From NCBI GenBank assembly GCA_018697195.1, contig CM031857.1, positions 69,267,812 to 69,331,811 of the forward strand: a stretch of 64,000 bases of DNA, in the 5' to 3' direction. The translations under genes were made by a program, and so were the position numbers. The notes under the pieces were generated by a model. That model had not been told where the DNA came from and did no database searches. It was given only the letters and a program-made list of their open reading frames with translations. Of this stretch, positions 50,308-59,702 are shown piece by piece; within the stretch, counting starts at the first letter, position 1; the number at the start of each line of letters is the position of its first letter. The DNA is from Certhia americana (taxonomy: Eukaryota > Chordata > Aves > Passeriformes > Certhiidae).

Positions 50308-53300
50308 CTTTCTGTTCTCAAGTTGCAGTATGACAGGTTGAGCTAACAAGAAATCTGAGCAGAAAAAAAACTTACAAACATACATTATATTCATCTAATA
50401 GTTGCTGGTCACAGTGTTGATTTATTTTCTCATAAAGTTGGTATGTTTTTCTTAAAATTACTTTAAGTATTATTTTATTTGCAGTGTATGTTTGTTGTTT
50501 ATCACTCATGGGAACAGAGCTAAGGCCATGCTGTTGTGCTTTGTAACAATGTCTTATACTCAAATAGAATTACAGGTCATGAAACTGATCTGGTATTTAA
50601 AATCAGCAATGCTGTCAACTCTGTACTTTGGGAGCCATCTGTTGGAAGCTATTAATAATTATGCTTTCTCCAAGCCAGCCTAATGGGGAGGCACCTCCTT
50701 CCACCTCCACCTTCTCCTCCAGGCTAATTACAACTGCTCTTGAGAATTTTGATTATCCCTGGGATGCTCAAACCAGCATGGTCCTGTTCTCTCCTCTGTC
50801 TAATTGCAGAGATAGAAAGGCTTTGGTGGGTATCTGGCATCCATAGTTCCAGCGTCAACACACCTCAGTGCCTCTAATTCTAAATTCATCATAGACTCTG
50901 AGGACATTCCAGTTCTCTTCTGTGTATACGACTGACAACAGCAACAATGTCACATTAGTACTGGCATAATCTTTCAATTTTACTTCCAAAGCCTACTTTT
51001 CTTGAATACCATCACTAAACCTCATGCCTCTAATCTCATTGTCTTCAGTCAACAGGAAACCATGTCATTGTTCTTTCTAAGGTAACTCATCATTGCAAAT
51101 CTTTCTACGTGATTTGTGTGCCTTTCCACAAGACTGTGGGGTTTAAGTAGAGAACACAAGAAATAATATAGCTCATGTACCTGATTCATATAATTCTTAC
51201 TGAATATCCCTTGGAGAGTTCTTCAAAATTTAGATTATGTATTTGAGTATTTAATTTTGCTATATATTTTTTAATATCTTAAAAATCTGGTATTCAGCAT
51301 CTTAGAGATTTAGTCACCTAACACTCTAACAATTAATGTTGGAAAATCACCAGTTTCTACAAGCTGCTACTATATTTTCAGGAATTGAAAGAAAAAAAAA
51401 GCCTGGACTTAGAATTTTCCAAGAAATAAAAAGTTCTCTCATGTTTTTATATCATAATAAAGCTGCTTTCTTTGTTGTTTTGGTTGTTTTGGAAAAGTTT
51501 TTGCATCCTCAAGAATCTGCATAGGATTGTGTACCCATTTTTCCAGGAATTATCTCAATATTACTCAATATCCAGTTTCTGTGACTGAAGCTTCTGCTGT
51601 TCTTCAGAACATGCATATCCTTAAAAGGCAATGTGATCCCTCAGTAACTGACATTTGTTTTTCCCAAGTTTAAACCATTACTCCTTAAAAAGCTCTAGAA
51701 GGTTTCCCTTGCCAGATGTTATTCCGATGCTTTATGGAAATGAATGAAATCATCTAAGTACATGAAAATGTCTTAAATTTTCAAAACATGGTTTAGATCA
51801 TTTAGTGCCTTCTGAAAAGTCCCTCATGCATTCAGAGTTTGGAAGTCATTCTAGAGGACTGAAATAATTGACAGGGTGTCATAAATGTGGGGGTTTCCCT
51901 CCTTAATATTCACCTACTCTTTTGTGGGGTTTTTTTCTGTTTGTTTGTTTTTCTTTTTTTCCTTTCCTGATTGGGTGGTGTACAAAATACCAGTGAAAAT
52001 TGGTAAAATATTTTGCTCTTGACATGGGGTTTAGCATGGAAAGAAGCCATTAACTCTCCTGCCCTGTCTATTGATCTATAGATCAGTATTCAAGATCATT
52101 GGAGGTTTTATTTATAATTACAATAGGGCATTTTCAAGGTAATGAAAATAAGGTAACAGAAATATGCTGCGGCAATGTGTTTTAATCTTTCCATGTCATC
52201 TGATACATTAAAGTAATTAAAATTCCACATCCTCAGTGCAAATCCAGATACTGAAATCTTTAACCTATTGGGATCTATGAAATGCCTGTGAATACTGTAC
52301 AAAAAATATTTCAATTAGCGTCTTCACTATTGAATAGTTCTTAATATATTCAATCCAATACAGGAGTTAACAACTGATATTCTTCAAGTACGTGTTGTTC
52401 TTCCACACTTGAACCTACTTGTTAATCTGTGGAGCCACAGATTAAGTTCATACCCCACCAGGATTATCATAGGAAGTATTTTCACATGGTGTAGTTCATA
52501 CCTTGCCAACGAATACTGAGACTCCTCACAAGGGAAATCATACAGAACCTACTGTTAGCAAAGCATGACTTGATTTTCTTCAGCCAACACATAGCACAAA
52601 GTTTATCAGAGGAAAGAAACATCTAATTATCTCCACACTTTGCAGGTTTTGACTCATGCAAAAATGCTCCTGCCCTCTTGAAGCATCTTCCATTTCCTGA
52701 ACATCAATGAAAACAATAGGATTTCAGGGCCAGATGCATATGTAAACTATATAGTATTGATCTGAGAACTGCATCTCAACAAGCCTTTTACTTTGTAGAG
52801 GTAGACTATTCAATGGATGTGAAAGTAGTAGTAGGAAAAGAAAATTGTCTCAATTTCACTCTCAGAATTTTATTAAATTTATTGGAAAACTGAAGGTAAT
52901 GTCTAGTGAAACATGGACTGAACCTAAATTAATTTCAACTTTGGGTCCCTTCCTCCTTACTCTTTCAATAAGAGACAATAAAGCATGAGAAAATAAAGCA
53001 GTCATTGTGCCACATTGTGTCACTAAAATAACACAACACAACTCCTTAAGGAGACATTGAATGAATTTCTTTTTTTAAACTATAGTATTTTGAAACTGAG
53101 CTGAAATTGGAGGGTGTTATCAAAATAATTCTGAATTAAATAATAATTCTGAATTTTCTTAAAAATGATTACAACTACTCAGGACATTACTATAGATTTT
53201 CTTCTTTTTTTGTTCTGTTGGACAAAGTGTTAATAAAAACTTTTCATAATGCAAATAGTCTGAAGGGTAATCCTCAGAGTTTCATTGATATATTTTTATG

Positions 53301-53730
53301 ATTCAATTGTTAATGTTAGTATTACATGTACTTTTTCAAACAGGTACAAATCCATTATTGTTTCATCTATAACCTAAGTTTTGTTAGGTGTAACAGGTCT
53401 ACTAAATTAACCATATACAATTGACCTGTTACAGCCTGCAGAATGGCAATGACACATTAGACACAACTGTTTAGTCTCCATGGTTTCTATTTTTGTTATA
53501 TTATTATTACTGAGGTATTAGTAAAGTTACTCTTCATTAACTCATTCCAGTGTTTCTGGGGGTTCTTGTATTGGTCTGACATTTTAAACATGAGCATTTA
53601 TTCCTTAGGATCCAAAGAACATCACTATCTGGACGTGTTTTGTGGATTCTTTAGTGCGAGATGATGCATCTGCCAGCTATTACTGACCGAGAATAAATCA
53701 AGCTGTCAAATAGTCTGTGAGTGATTATGG
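50308..53730. other. Noncoding AT-rich unique DNA
   Basis: No gene or large mobile element recognised. The part around 50560-50700 has an enhancer-like mix of sites (see findings). An 11-base-arm hairpin with a 2-base loop lies at 52422-52445. Open frames are at most 72 codons. Confidence 0.5.
52422..52445. repeat. 24-bp inverted repeat
   Basis: TTAATCTGTGG and its exact complement are separated by only AG. A hairpin of 11 pairs could form in RNA or single-stranded DNA. It lacks the T-run or gene context of a terminator and no function is implied. Confidence 0.7.
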
Positions 53731-53800
53731 CAGGGGGGTGAGGATCAGATGGTCCTCAGATTTAAGGTCCCTTCCAATTCAAAACATTCTATGATTTTAC
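53731..53800 (+). mobile_element. Short CR1 3' tail
   Basis: GGTCCTCAGATTTAAGGTCC followed by CTTCCAATTC and ATTCTATGATTTTAC resembles the last 60-70 bases of a CR1 element, including one ATTCTATG octamer and a decayed second one. It is a severely 5'-truncated copy. Confidence 0.75.
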
Positions 53801-55019
53801 AATTTACTTAATCGCTTGGTCGTAACTTATTTTTGGCATAATCCTTTTCTTAGTTTCTTTCTTCAGCTCTCATGCCTTTCCTTTGCACTCACTCACCCTT
53901 AGATGCATTATATAATTAAAAGGGTTTCTGGTGCAGTTATATTTGCTTTCTGCTTTGTTTTGTACCTGCTCTCAAGACTGTGACAGTTTTTAGTTGTGCC
54001 TTTAAAATTGCCTGCTTTAGCCATTGTGGAAAAATTACATAACCAGAAATTTCTAAGTTGTGGGATCCAATGCAGTACTAACTGGTATCCAGACTGTTCA
54101 AAACAGGCATTCCTCAGACTTCTGAAGGTATATTTCCAGAACAAATTATCTGATTACATTTTCATTTAGGAATTTCAGCATAGACAAGCATTCATTTTCA
54201 GAAGAATGCAATTTTAGAGCAAAGTCCTCCTCTTAGAAGAGGATATATCAGAATATCAGGAAGATTGTCTGTCTTTCCTGTGAATCATTCCCACATCTGC
54301 ATTTACCCTTCTCTGGACTATCTTTTTATTATCTATATACTTTGATGTACAGCTTAGAGGGCTTGTAGGACAATGTTTCTCTAGGCCAGAACTTTCTGAA
54401 TTGTGAAATACAAAGCTTTTTGAAATATTTGAGATCTGCTACCATGCTCCAGTAAAATGATTCTGCATAAGTGTATACTTGCTTAAGGAAAATGTCATCT
54501 GATTCACTAAATTTTAGATTTTGGAAAATAATTAGTTAGATGGATCCTTTTTATCTAAAGTTTATTGATGGTGGTGTATTATAGTGTACAAACGCGAAGT
54601 TATATATAAAGTGCTTCTTAAGACTAAGAAACTGAAATTTTAAAGACTATGAAACCTCATTTTAAATGAAGTCATTGAAAGGAACATATCCTCATGCACA
54701 CCTCTTCAATTACCATAGACTTCTAATGTACAGTAAAGTGTTTGATTAATCTATCTGATTAAAATTTATGGAGGGATATAATAAGGGAAAGTGTTTACTA
54801 TGGTCAACCAAAAGTTCTTGGGGCCAAATGGAGCGGTAACACAATTTGTTGCAATAACATTTATTTCCAAATAGTATAGGAAATATAAATCAAAATAACC
54901 CCATTGAAGTCAATATTTTTTCACTTCCTCCAGTAGAAAAAAAACGGTTTAAACCAGCTGTGAATTTGGATTGTTGTGGTTATAATAGAAATCAATTGTA
55001 ATACATCCTAAAAATGCTA
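53801..55019. other. Noncoding DNA upstream of the provirus
   Basis: Unique AT-rich sequence without a recognised gene. It ends at the CATGTG target site of the endogenous retrovirus. Confidence 0.55.
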
Positions 55020-55025
55020 CATGTG

Positions 55026-55311
55026 TGTGGGAAATTAGGGACAGGTGATTGGAAGATATCACATTGTACGGGCAGATAGAACCCATCCCCTCAACGGTTT
55101 ATGTTGCTTACCTCCCTTGGTTAGCCAATAGCACCTAGTTCATGAAAGAAGCGATGCAGCACACCCAAGTTATATAGCCCCATGTAACCCGTTAATAAAT
55201 GCCATTTTTCTGTCCACCATATTGGTGTCTTCAAGCTTATGGCCAGAGCAACCTGAGGCTGGTCACTGTGCCATTCCCAAACCAGGTTGCCTTGCCTCGG
55301 AGAAGGCAACA
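55026..55311 (+). repeat. 5' LTR of the provirus
   Basis: 286 bases, starting TGTGGGAAATTAGGG and ending GGCAACA, so it has TG...CA ends. By hand alignment it differs from the 3' LTR at 19 positions (18 transitions, 1 transversion) plus one single-base indel, about 6.7%. Signals in order: CCAAT at 55125-55129, a TATA-like TTATATA at 55170-55176, and the AATAAA poly(A) signal at 55194-55199. U3 is thus about 160 bases, short for a retrovirus. The near identity of layout with the 3' LTR and the flanking duplication make the limits firm. Confidence 0.95.
55125..55199 (+). promoter_or_regulatory. LTR core promoter and poly(A) signal
   Basis: CCAAT (55125-55129), TTATATA (55170-55176) and AATAAA (55194-55199) lie in the usual order for a retroviral U3/R. 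All three are preserved in both LTRs, the 3' copies being at about 61663-61667, 61708-61714 and 61732-61737. Transcription should start about 25-30 bases after the TATA box. Whether it is active now cannot be seen. Confidence 0.7.
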
Positions 55312-55313
55312 AG

Positions 55314-55331
55314 TGGTGCCGAAACCCGGGA
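55314..55331 (+). promoter_or_regulatory. Primer-binding site for tRNA-Phe
   Basis: TGGTGCCGAAACCCGGGA lies two bases after the LTR end. It is the exact complement of the last 18 bases of vertebrate tRNA-Phe, including the added CCA. This primer is unusual: alpharetroviruses use tRNA-Trp, and betaretroviruses mostly tRNA-Lys. It agrees with the 'F' in the TgERV-F family name. Confidence 0.92.
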
Positions 55332-55429
55332 GTAACATCCGAGAAACGGGAATTGCCTGGATGGGTGAATGGCGGCCGAAGCGGCTGGACCAGCTTGGCA
55401 AGGAGGATGCTCTCAGACCAGAGAGGAGG

Positions 55430-55867
55430 ATGGAAGCTCTCACGAAGGTCATATCTCAGATTCATAGAAAATGGGGTATTGATTGCAAACCAAAAGATTT
55501 TACTCTCGCTGTTGCGAGGCTTTTGCAGCTTGGGGTCGTTGACTGACCGGTGGATATACTCCACCCAGAAATATGGGATAAATGTACTAAGGCTTTGGCC
55601 AAGGAAACGATGTCCTCCGGTTTGGGTAAGAATCTCACACCATGGGGAAAAATTGTACAGGCTTCGCAAAAGGCTCTGCAAGAGCAAGAGACCTGGAAAG
55701 CCATACAAAACTGTCTGCTGGCCACACCCCAACTGGGAGTTGGGGCGACAATGCAGACTACAAACAAGAGCAATTTTACTGAGTGCAAACATCCGTGGGA
55801 GCAGATTGCTTGTCCAGTCCGGTCAGGAATGATGGTCGACACGTCCCGTTCTGCTCTGGGGAGATGA
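55430..55867 (+). pseudogene. gag remnant: matrix domain
   Basis: The likely start is ATG 55430 (MEALTKVISQIHRKWG), which lies in a frame that is open further upstream through the leader. The frame is broken once by TGA at 55544-55546, continues in the same frame (IWDKCTKALAKETM, NLTPWGKIVQASQKALQEQE) and stops at 55865-55867. The pattern of a short helical N-terminal domain beginning MEA and containing a TWG/PWG-like turn resembles the alpharetroviral matrix domain. No capsid major homology region and no CX2CX4HX4C zinc knuckle follow. Instead dUTPase begins a few hundred bases on, so capsid and nucleocapsid, normally well over 1 kb, have been deleted. Confidence 0.8.
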
Positions 55868-56670
55868 TGCATGCGATCGGGTACCTGGTGAAGGGCTGGA
55901 CCCCCTTAGAAGCGATCCCAGACTCTGCTCCCCCTGCCTTGCCCCTGCCAGGCACGGCGGATGGGGGCACATACGCAGCAGACACGCGGAGCGCGGCAGC
56001 GGCTCCTGCGGCAATGTCTGTCTCTGTGTCCCGTCCCTCCCCCGCACCCGAGGGGGGTGGATGCGGGGCGGCTCCGCTCTGCTCCGCACCGAGCACGGGC
56101 TCTACTGGGACAGCTGTGGTAGGAGCCTGTGGGAGTCTGTTTGGCCAATTCATGGTCAGCACCCGTGGCTCAGCAGACGCAGTTGTAGTAGACTCTGGCA
56201 GGATGCACAAGATCCCCTTGAGTGCTGTTGGTCCCTTGGGGGGAGACATGATTGTGCACATGGGTTTGGCTGAGGCAGATTTTACAGGACAGAATTGTAC
56301 AACGGTATCCACGGCCAAGCCCCCTATCACTATCTTAAAAGGAACAAAGATTGCTCAACTTGTGTTTCTTGAGTCCTCTGTTCATAGGGCAGTTGATCAG
56401 GCACAAGGAGAAGGCGATTTTGGATTTCCTGGGCCACCTCCAGCTCACTGGACCACTGTCCTGACTGAGGGCCATCCACATGGTGCAGGAGAAGCTCTTC
56501 CTGAAGCTTACCCAGGAGCTTCATGGATCAAGTGCTGCAGACGCACGACATGGACCTGCATCCTGCCACCTTCCTTGAGGAGAAGCACCTTTGAGACTCT
56601 GGAGCGAATTGCACGATCCTCTCCCTTGCTGCCTGGCCTTTGGAGTGGCAGCTCTCTTATGATACATTAG
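55783..56670 (+). pseudogene. gag-pro remnant: alanine/proline-rich linker and dUTPase domain
   Basis: An open frame of 295 codons without an ATG start (first codon GTG). Residues about 45-110 are a GC- and CpG-rich, proline/alanine-rich linker. dUTPase-like sequence begins at about residue 127 (STRGSADAVVVDSGRMHKIP) and continues through EADFTGQ (164-170), KGTKIAQLVFL (186-196) and a degraded final glycine motif GDFGFPGPPPAHW (about 211-223). dUTPase hydrolyses dUTP, and in class II retroviruses it is fused upstream of protease. Parts between the first motifs appear deleted, and the last motif lacks the usual glycine/serine/threonine signature, so activity is unlikely. The aspartic protease that should follow is not there; the frame drifts into unrelated sequence and ends at TAG 56668. 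Confidence 0.82.
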
Positions 56671-58205
56671 TCACCCTTTGAGAACTGGTGTAGGAGTGAT
56701 TGGGCCAGGGTCAACTGGAGCCTTCTGCCAGTCCCTAGAACACTCCTGTCCTCTGCATCCAGAAGAAGTCTGGGAAATGGAGGTTGTTACAAGACCTCCG
56801 AAAAGTCAATGCCGTGATGGGAGGCATGGGAATGTTGCAGGCATGCCGGCCACTGCCATGCTTCCCACAGATTGGCCAATCCTCATCGTGGATTTGAAGG
56901 ATTGTTTTGGGTTTTTTTTTTTCACAACTCCTTTGCATCCCGATGGCAGACCGAAATTCACTTTTCAGTATCAGCAATTAGTAATGTTGAGCCGCACAGT
57001 GGTATCAATGGCAAATTTGCCCCAGGGCATGCGGAACAGTCCAGCCATATGCCAATGGTATGTGGCCTGTGCCTTGTCTGGAGTTCGCAAGCAGTTTCCT
57101 GATGCCTGTCTGTATTGTTATACAGACAACATTTTGGTGGCTGTGTTCACCCACAACAGGCTGCTGAGGATTTGGCCTGAGTAGCTTGATCCTTTGAATT
57201 AAAATGGGCTGCAGGTAGCTCCAGAAAAGGTTCCACAATGACCTCCATGGAAGCATTTGGGGTCAAAAATTCTGGAATGGATAATCCAATTCCAGGAGGT
57301 GCAATTTTTGCATTTGGTGAAGACACTGAGTGATATTCACAAATTGGTAGGTGTCATCACTTGGTCATGTCCGTATCTGGGACTGACCAACGCACAATTG
57401 TCTCCTTTGTTTGACTTATTAAAGGGAGACTCTGATTTGAAATCACCTTGGACATTGACCCCTGAGGTGCGTCAGGTGCTAGAGGAGGTTCAGCAAGCTG
57501 TTTCTGCTTGCCAAGTTTTGGCATTGATCCTGCCGTTGATATCACTGTGTTCATTACCACTCCAGATTCACATCCCACAGGTATCATTGGCCAATGGAAT
57601 GACAAATGGTCTGATCCCTTGCATGTCTTGGAATGGGTTTTTCTGCCTCATCAGCCGCAGAAGACGGCAACTGAAGTTTTGAGCTAATTGCTCACGTAAT
57701 AGGCAAATGCTGACAATGGTGTTTGCAATTGAATGGGGGCAGATTCCACAAAGATCATACTCCCGATACAAAGGGAGGATTTTGAATGGAGCCTTGCAGA
57801 CATTGTGTTCCTGCAAAGTGCTCTGAAACTTTTCAGGGCAGATCACTTGTCATCTGCCAAACACAAGCTACTACAGGTAGCAAAAATTTCATAAAAATTT
57901 CTTTGCGGCCCAAAAAATAGCCAAGAACCAGTGCAAGGACCCACTGTCTTCACTGACGGTTTGGGGAAAACAAGAAAGGCCACTGTTACCTGGAGGGATG
58001 GATCTGAGTGGCAAGTCCTGGAAGGCCATGAGGATGGGCCAGCCCATTTGATTGAATTATGGGCTGCTGTCATGGCATTTGAGAAGTTTTCCCAGGAGCC
58101 TTTCAGTTTGGTCACGGATTCAGCCTAGGTGGCTGACATCGCACAATGATCGAGTTATGGTTTTAAAGGAGGTCAGTAATCCTGCCTTGTTTCATTTTAC
58201 TGTGC

Positions 58206-58206
<1 letters not shown>
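56628..58206 (+). pseudogene. pol remnant: reverse transcriptase and RNase H
   Basis: The RT fingers start at about 56628 in one frame ([20 protein letters not shown] at 56760-56819, with stops upstream of it). A shift to a second frame gives LIVDLKDCF, catalytic Asp at 56891-56893. An expanded T-run here adds residues. Two further compensating frame changes lead to LPQGMRNSPAICQ. The active-site box reads YTDN (57119-57130) in place of a YxDD box, so one catalytic Asp is lost. Thumb and connection sequence follow (LVGVITWSCPYLGLTNAQLS, about 57341-57400). RNase H retains its Asp in FTDG (57955), Glu in LIELWAAV (58054) and Asp in TDSA (58117), then meets TAG at 58126-58128. Homology stops at about 58206, where the poly(A)/gap begins. 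Gene type is class II (alpha/beta-like). Confidence 0.92.
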
Positions 58207-58236
<30 letters not shown>

Positions 58237-58343
58237 NNNNNNNNNNNNNNNNNNNNNNNNNNNNNNNNNNNNNNNNNNNNNNNNNNNNNNNNNNNNNNNN
58301 NNNNNNNNNNNNNNNNNNNNNNNNNNNNNNNNNNNNAAAAAAA
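58207..58343. other. Poly(A)-flanked assembly gap of unknown size
   Basis: Thirty A (58207-58236), exactly 100 N (58237-58336) and seven A (58337-58343). A 100-N block is the customary placeholder for a gap of unknown length. The gap sits where RNase H breaks off and where the left part of a nested element must lie, so a whole retroelement could be hidden in it. Part of it may simply be a long A run. Confidence 0.9.
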
Positions 58344-58552
58344 CAACCTCGAATAACCCTGTCATTTTTGCAGCCAACAGGCAACAGGGAAACTGTGACC
58401 AAATTGAAAGTCTTCAATGGATGGATCATCAAGTGATGACTCAGATGCAGATGACGCGAGTGATCATTCTGATCCACTCCTCCACAAATGGACATTGAAC
58501 ATTGTTAATTTTTCTTTTTTTCTTTTCTTTTTTAAATGGAAAAAGGGTGAGA
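58344..58552 (+). other. 3' internal end of a nested retroelement
   Basis: About 200 bases that do not read as pol of the host provirus. One short frame encodes an acidic stretch (MDGSSSDDSDADDASDHSD, 58417-58473) of no recognised family. The segment ends in the purine-rich run AAATGGAAAAAGGGTGAGA (58534-58552), directly before an LTR start, as expected of a polypurine tract. The rest of this element is probably in the gap on its left. Confidence 0.5.
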
Positions 58553-58857
58553 TGTTGCCCTTGCTTTTGCATGTTTCGTCTAGCCTTCTGATGTTTTGAA
58601 CTTCTGGAGCCAGATTTCACACACACATTTTTGTAAACAACGATTACTTACATTCCTTTCTAAAAGGAAGTGAGAGTTGATGGACCTATGGTTTGACCAG
58701 TGTGGTCTCAAAGGAGGTCAGTTGTTTGACCAATCAAGGGGCCAGTGTGTGTAACCTATATAAATCAGAGTTTTATAATAAACTTCCTCTTTTGCTTCTG
58801 CCTTGCTCGAAGAAAGGTGTTGTGTGAGTGTCTGTTCGTTCATGTCGAATTGTAACA
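58553..58857 (+). repeat. LTR of a second, nested retroelement (305 bp)
   Basis: The segment begins TGTTGCCC and ends GAATTGTAACA, giving short inverted ends TGTT...AACA. It contains TATATAAA at 58757-58764 and AATAAA at 58777-58782 at plausible LTR spacing and is preceded by a polypurine tract. It has no visible similarity to the LTRs of the surrounding provirus. It is best read as the 3' LTR of another element inserted into this provirus. Its partner LTR and target duplication are not visible because of the gap. Confidence 0.72.
58757..58782 (+). promoter_or_regulatory. TATA box and poly(A) signal of the nested LTR
   Basis: TATATAAA (58757-58764) is followed 12 bases later by AATAAA (58777-58782). 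Both are exact consensus motifs, a compact arrangement in which R begins close to the poly(A) signal. Confidence 0.6.
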
Positions 58858-58859
58858 AG

Positions 58860-59077
58860 GGTGATAGTTTTCTCTGGTCCTTTTTCGGTGCAGAGTGTTA
58901 TTGCTATCAATTGGGTGCTTTTTCGGGCCTGAGATAGCCCTCCAACTCATCCTCAACCATGGGGGCCTCCTCTGTTTTCCAACGTGAAGGCAAGTAATTT
59001 TCTGGGATGACAGTAACCTCTGATCCTGTATCAATCCAAAAGAGGAGGCCGATAGCTAAGTCATCAGAGTTGCTATA
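58860..59077 (-). pseudogene. Antisense retroviral aspartic protease fragment
   Basis: Read on the minus strand from about 59077, one frame gives LAIGLLFWIDTGSEVTVIP and runs to about SRWKTEEAP, VEDELEG and RPEKAPN before a stop at 58905-58907. A second frame carries on with ITLCTEKGPEKTITL up to the edge of the nested LTR. DTG followed by a hydrophobic strand is the catalytic signature of retropepsins, and the flanking strands fit a class II protease. The orientation is opposite to the provirus, which lacks this domain in its own sense. One frameshift and the abrupt end at the LTR show that it is dead. The origin may be a separate inverted element or a rearranged piece of this provirus. Confidence 0.75.
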
Positions 59078-59590
59078 CAGATGGAAACAGACAATGGCCC
59101 GGATTTTGTTTCAGAAACAAGCCAGGTACTCGTTTCAAAGTGGGGTATCACTTTAGTGCATGGCATCCTGCACAATAGCACCGGGCAAACCATTGTTGAG
59201 CGAGCAAACCAAACCCTGAAAACCAAATTGGAAGGGTTAGCGAAGTCAAAAGGCTTTGCCAATTCCATTCCCCCGGGAGACCAAGTGTGCATACTGGCAA
59301 CTGCCCTGCTAGCACTGAATCAATTCCCTAGGGGAGATGAAACAAGCAGTCCCACCCAGAAACACTGGGCCACTCGAGCATTGGAGGAAGCCCCACAGGT
59401 TGTAATTAAGAATTAACTGGAGGAATGAGAACAAGGCTGGAGACTAGTGCTCACAGGGTGAGGGTATGCGGCTGTCAGTAAAGATGGTAAAGTTAAATGG
59501 TGTCCACTTAAGTCAATCAAACCAGACCTTCACAATAGAACTACTGAAAACTGTGAGATTCTATTTGCAGGACTGGATCTTTGGGTGCCC
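59078..59590 (+). pseudogene. pol remnant: integrase core and C-terminal domain
   Basis: The frame resumes directly after the antisense protease with METDNGPDFVSE (Asp at 59090) and reaches VERANQTLKTKLEGLAK with Glu at 59198. There are 35 residues between the two, as in the D,D-35-E integrase core. The core runs on through ILATALLALNQFPRGDE. The C-terminal DNA-binding domain continues in the same frame (EQGWRLVLTG, GKVKWCPLKSIKPDLH) despite stops at 59414, 59429 and 59459. The N-terminal zinc domain and the first catalytic Asp are missing, lost at the junction with the nested insertion. Class II type. Confidence 0.9.
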
Positions 59591-59702
59591 ACATAACTTG
59601 TACTTCTCGGTACCAGAAGAGAGCAGAGAATCATCAAGCAGCCCGACAGTGCCCAATAACCCCACGCCAGCGAGATCCAAGCAACAACGATGTCTTTGAG
59701 TG

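Noticed and set aside
52422..52445. Hairpin as a transcription terminator
   Set aside because: Hairpin terminators are bacterial; here there is no gene and no T-run. Kept only as an inverted repeat.
55121..55792. 223-codon minus-strand open frame across LTR and gag
   Set aside because: It is antisense to the LTR, primer-binding site and matrix region, and its sequence follows from those features. No protein family fits.
58417..58599. Acidic open frame MDGSSSDDSDADDASDHSD as a gene
   Set aside because: It is short, starts in the middle of unidentified retroelement sequence, and reads through the polypurine tract into the nested LTR. No family is recognised.
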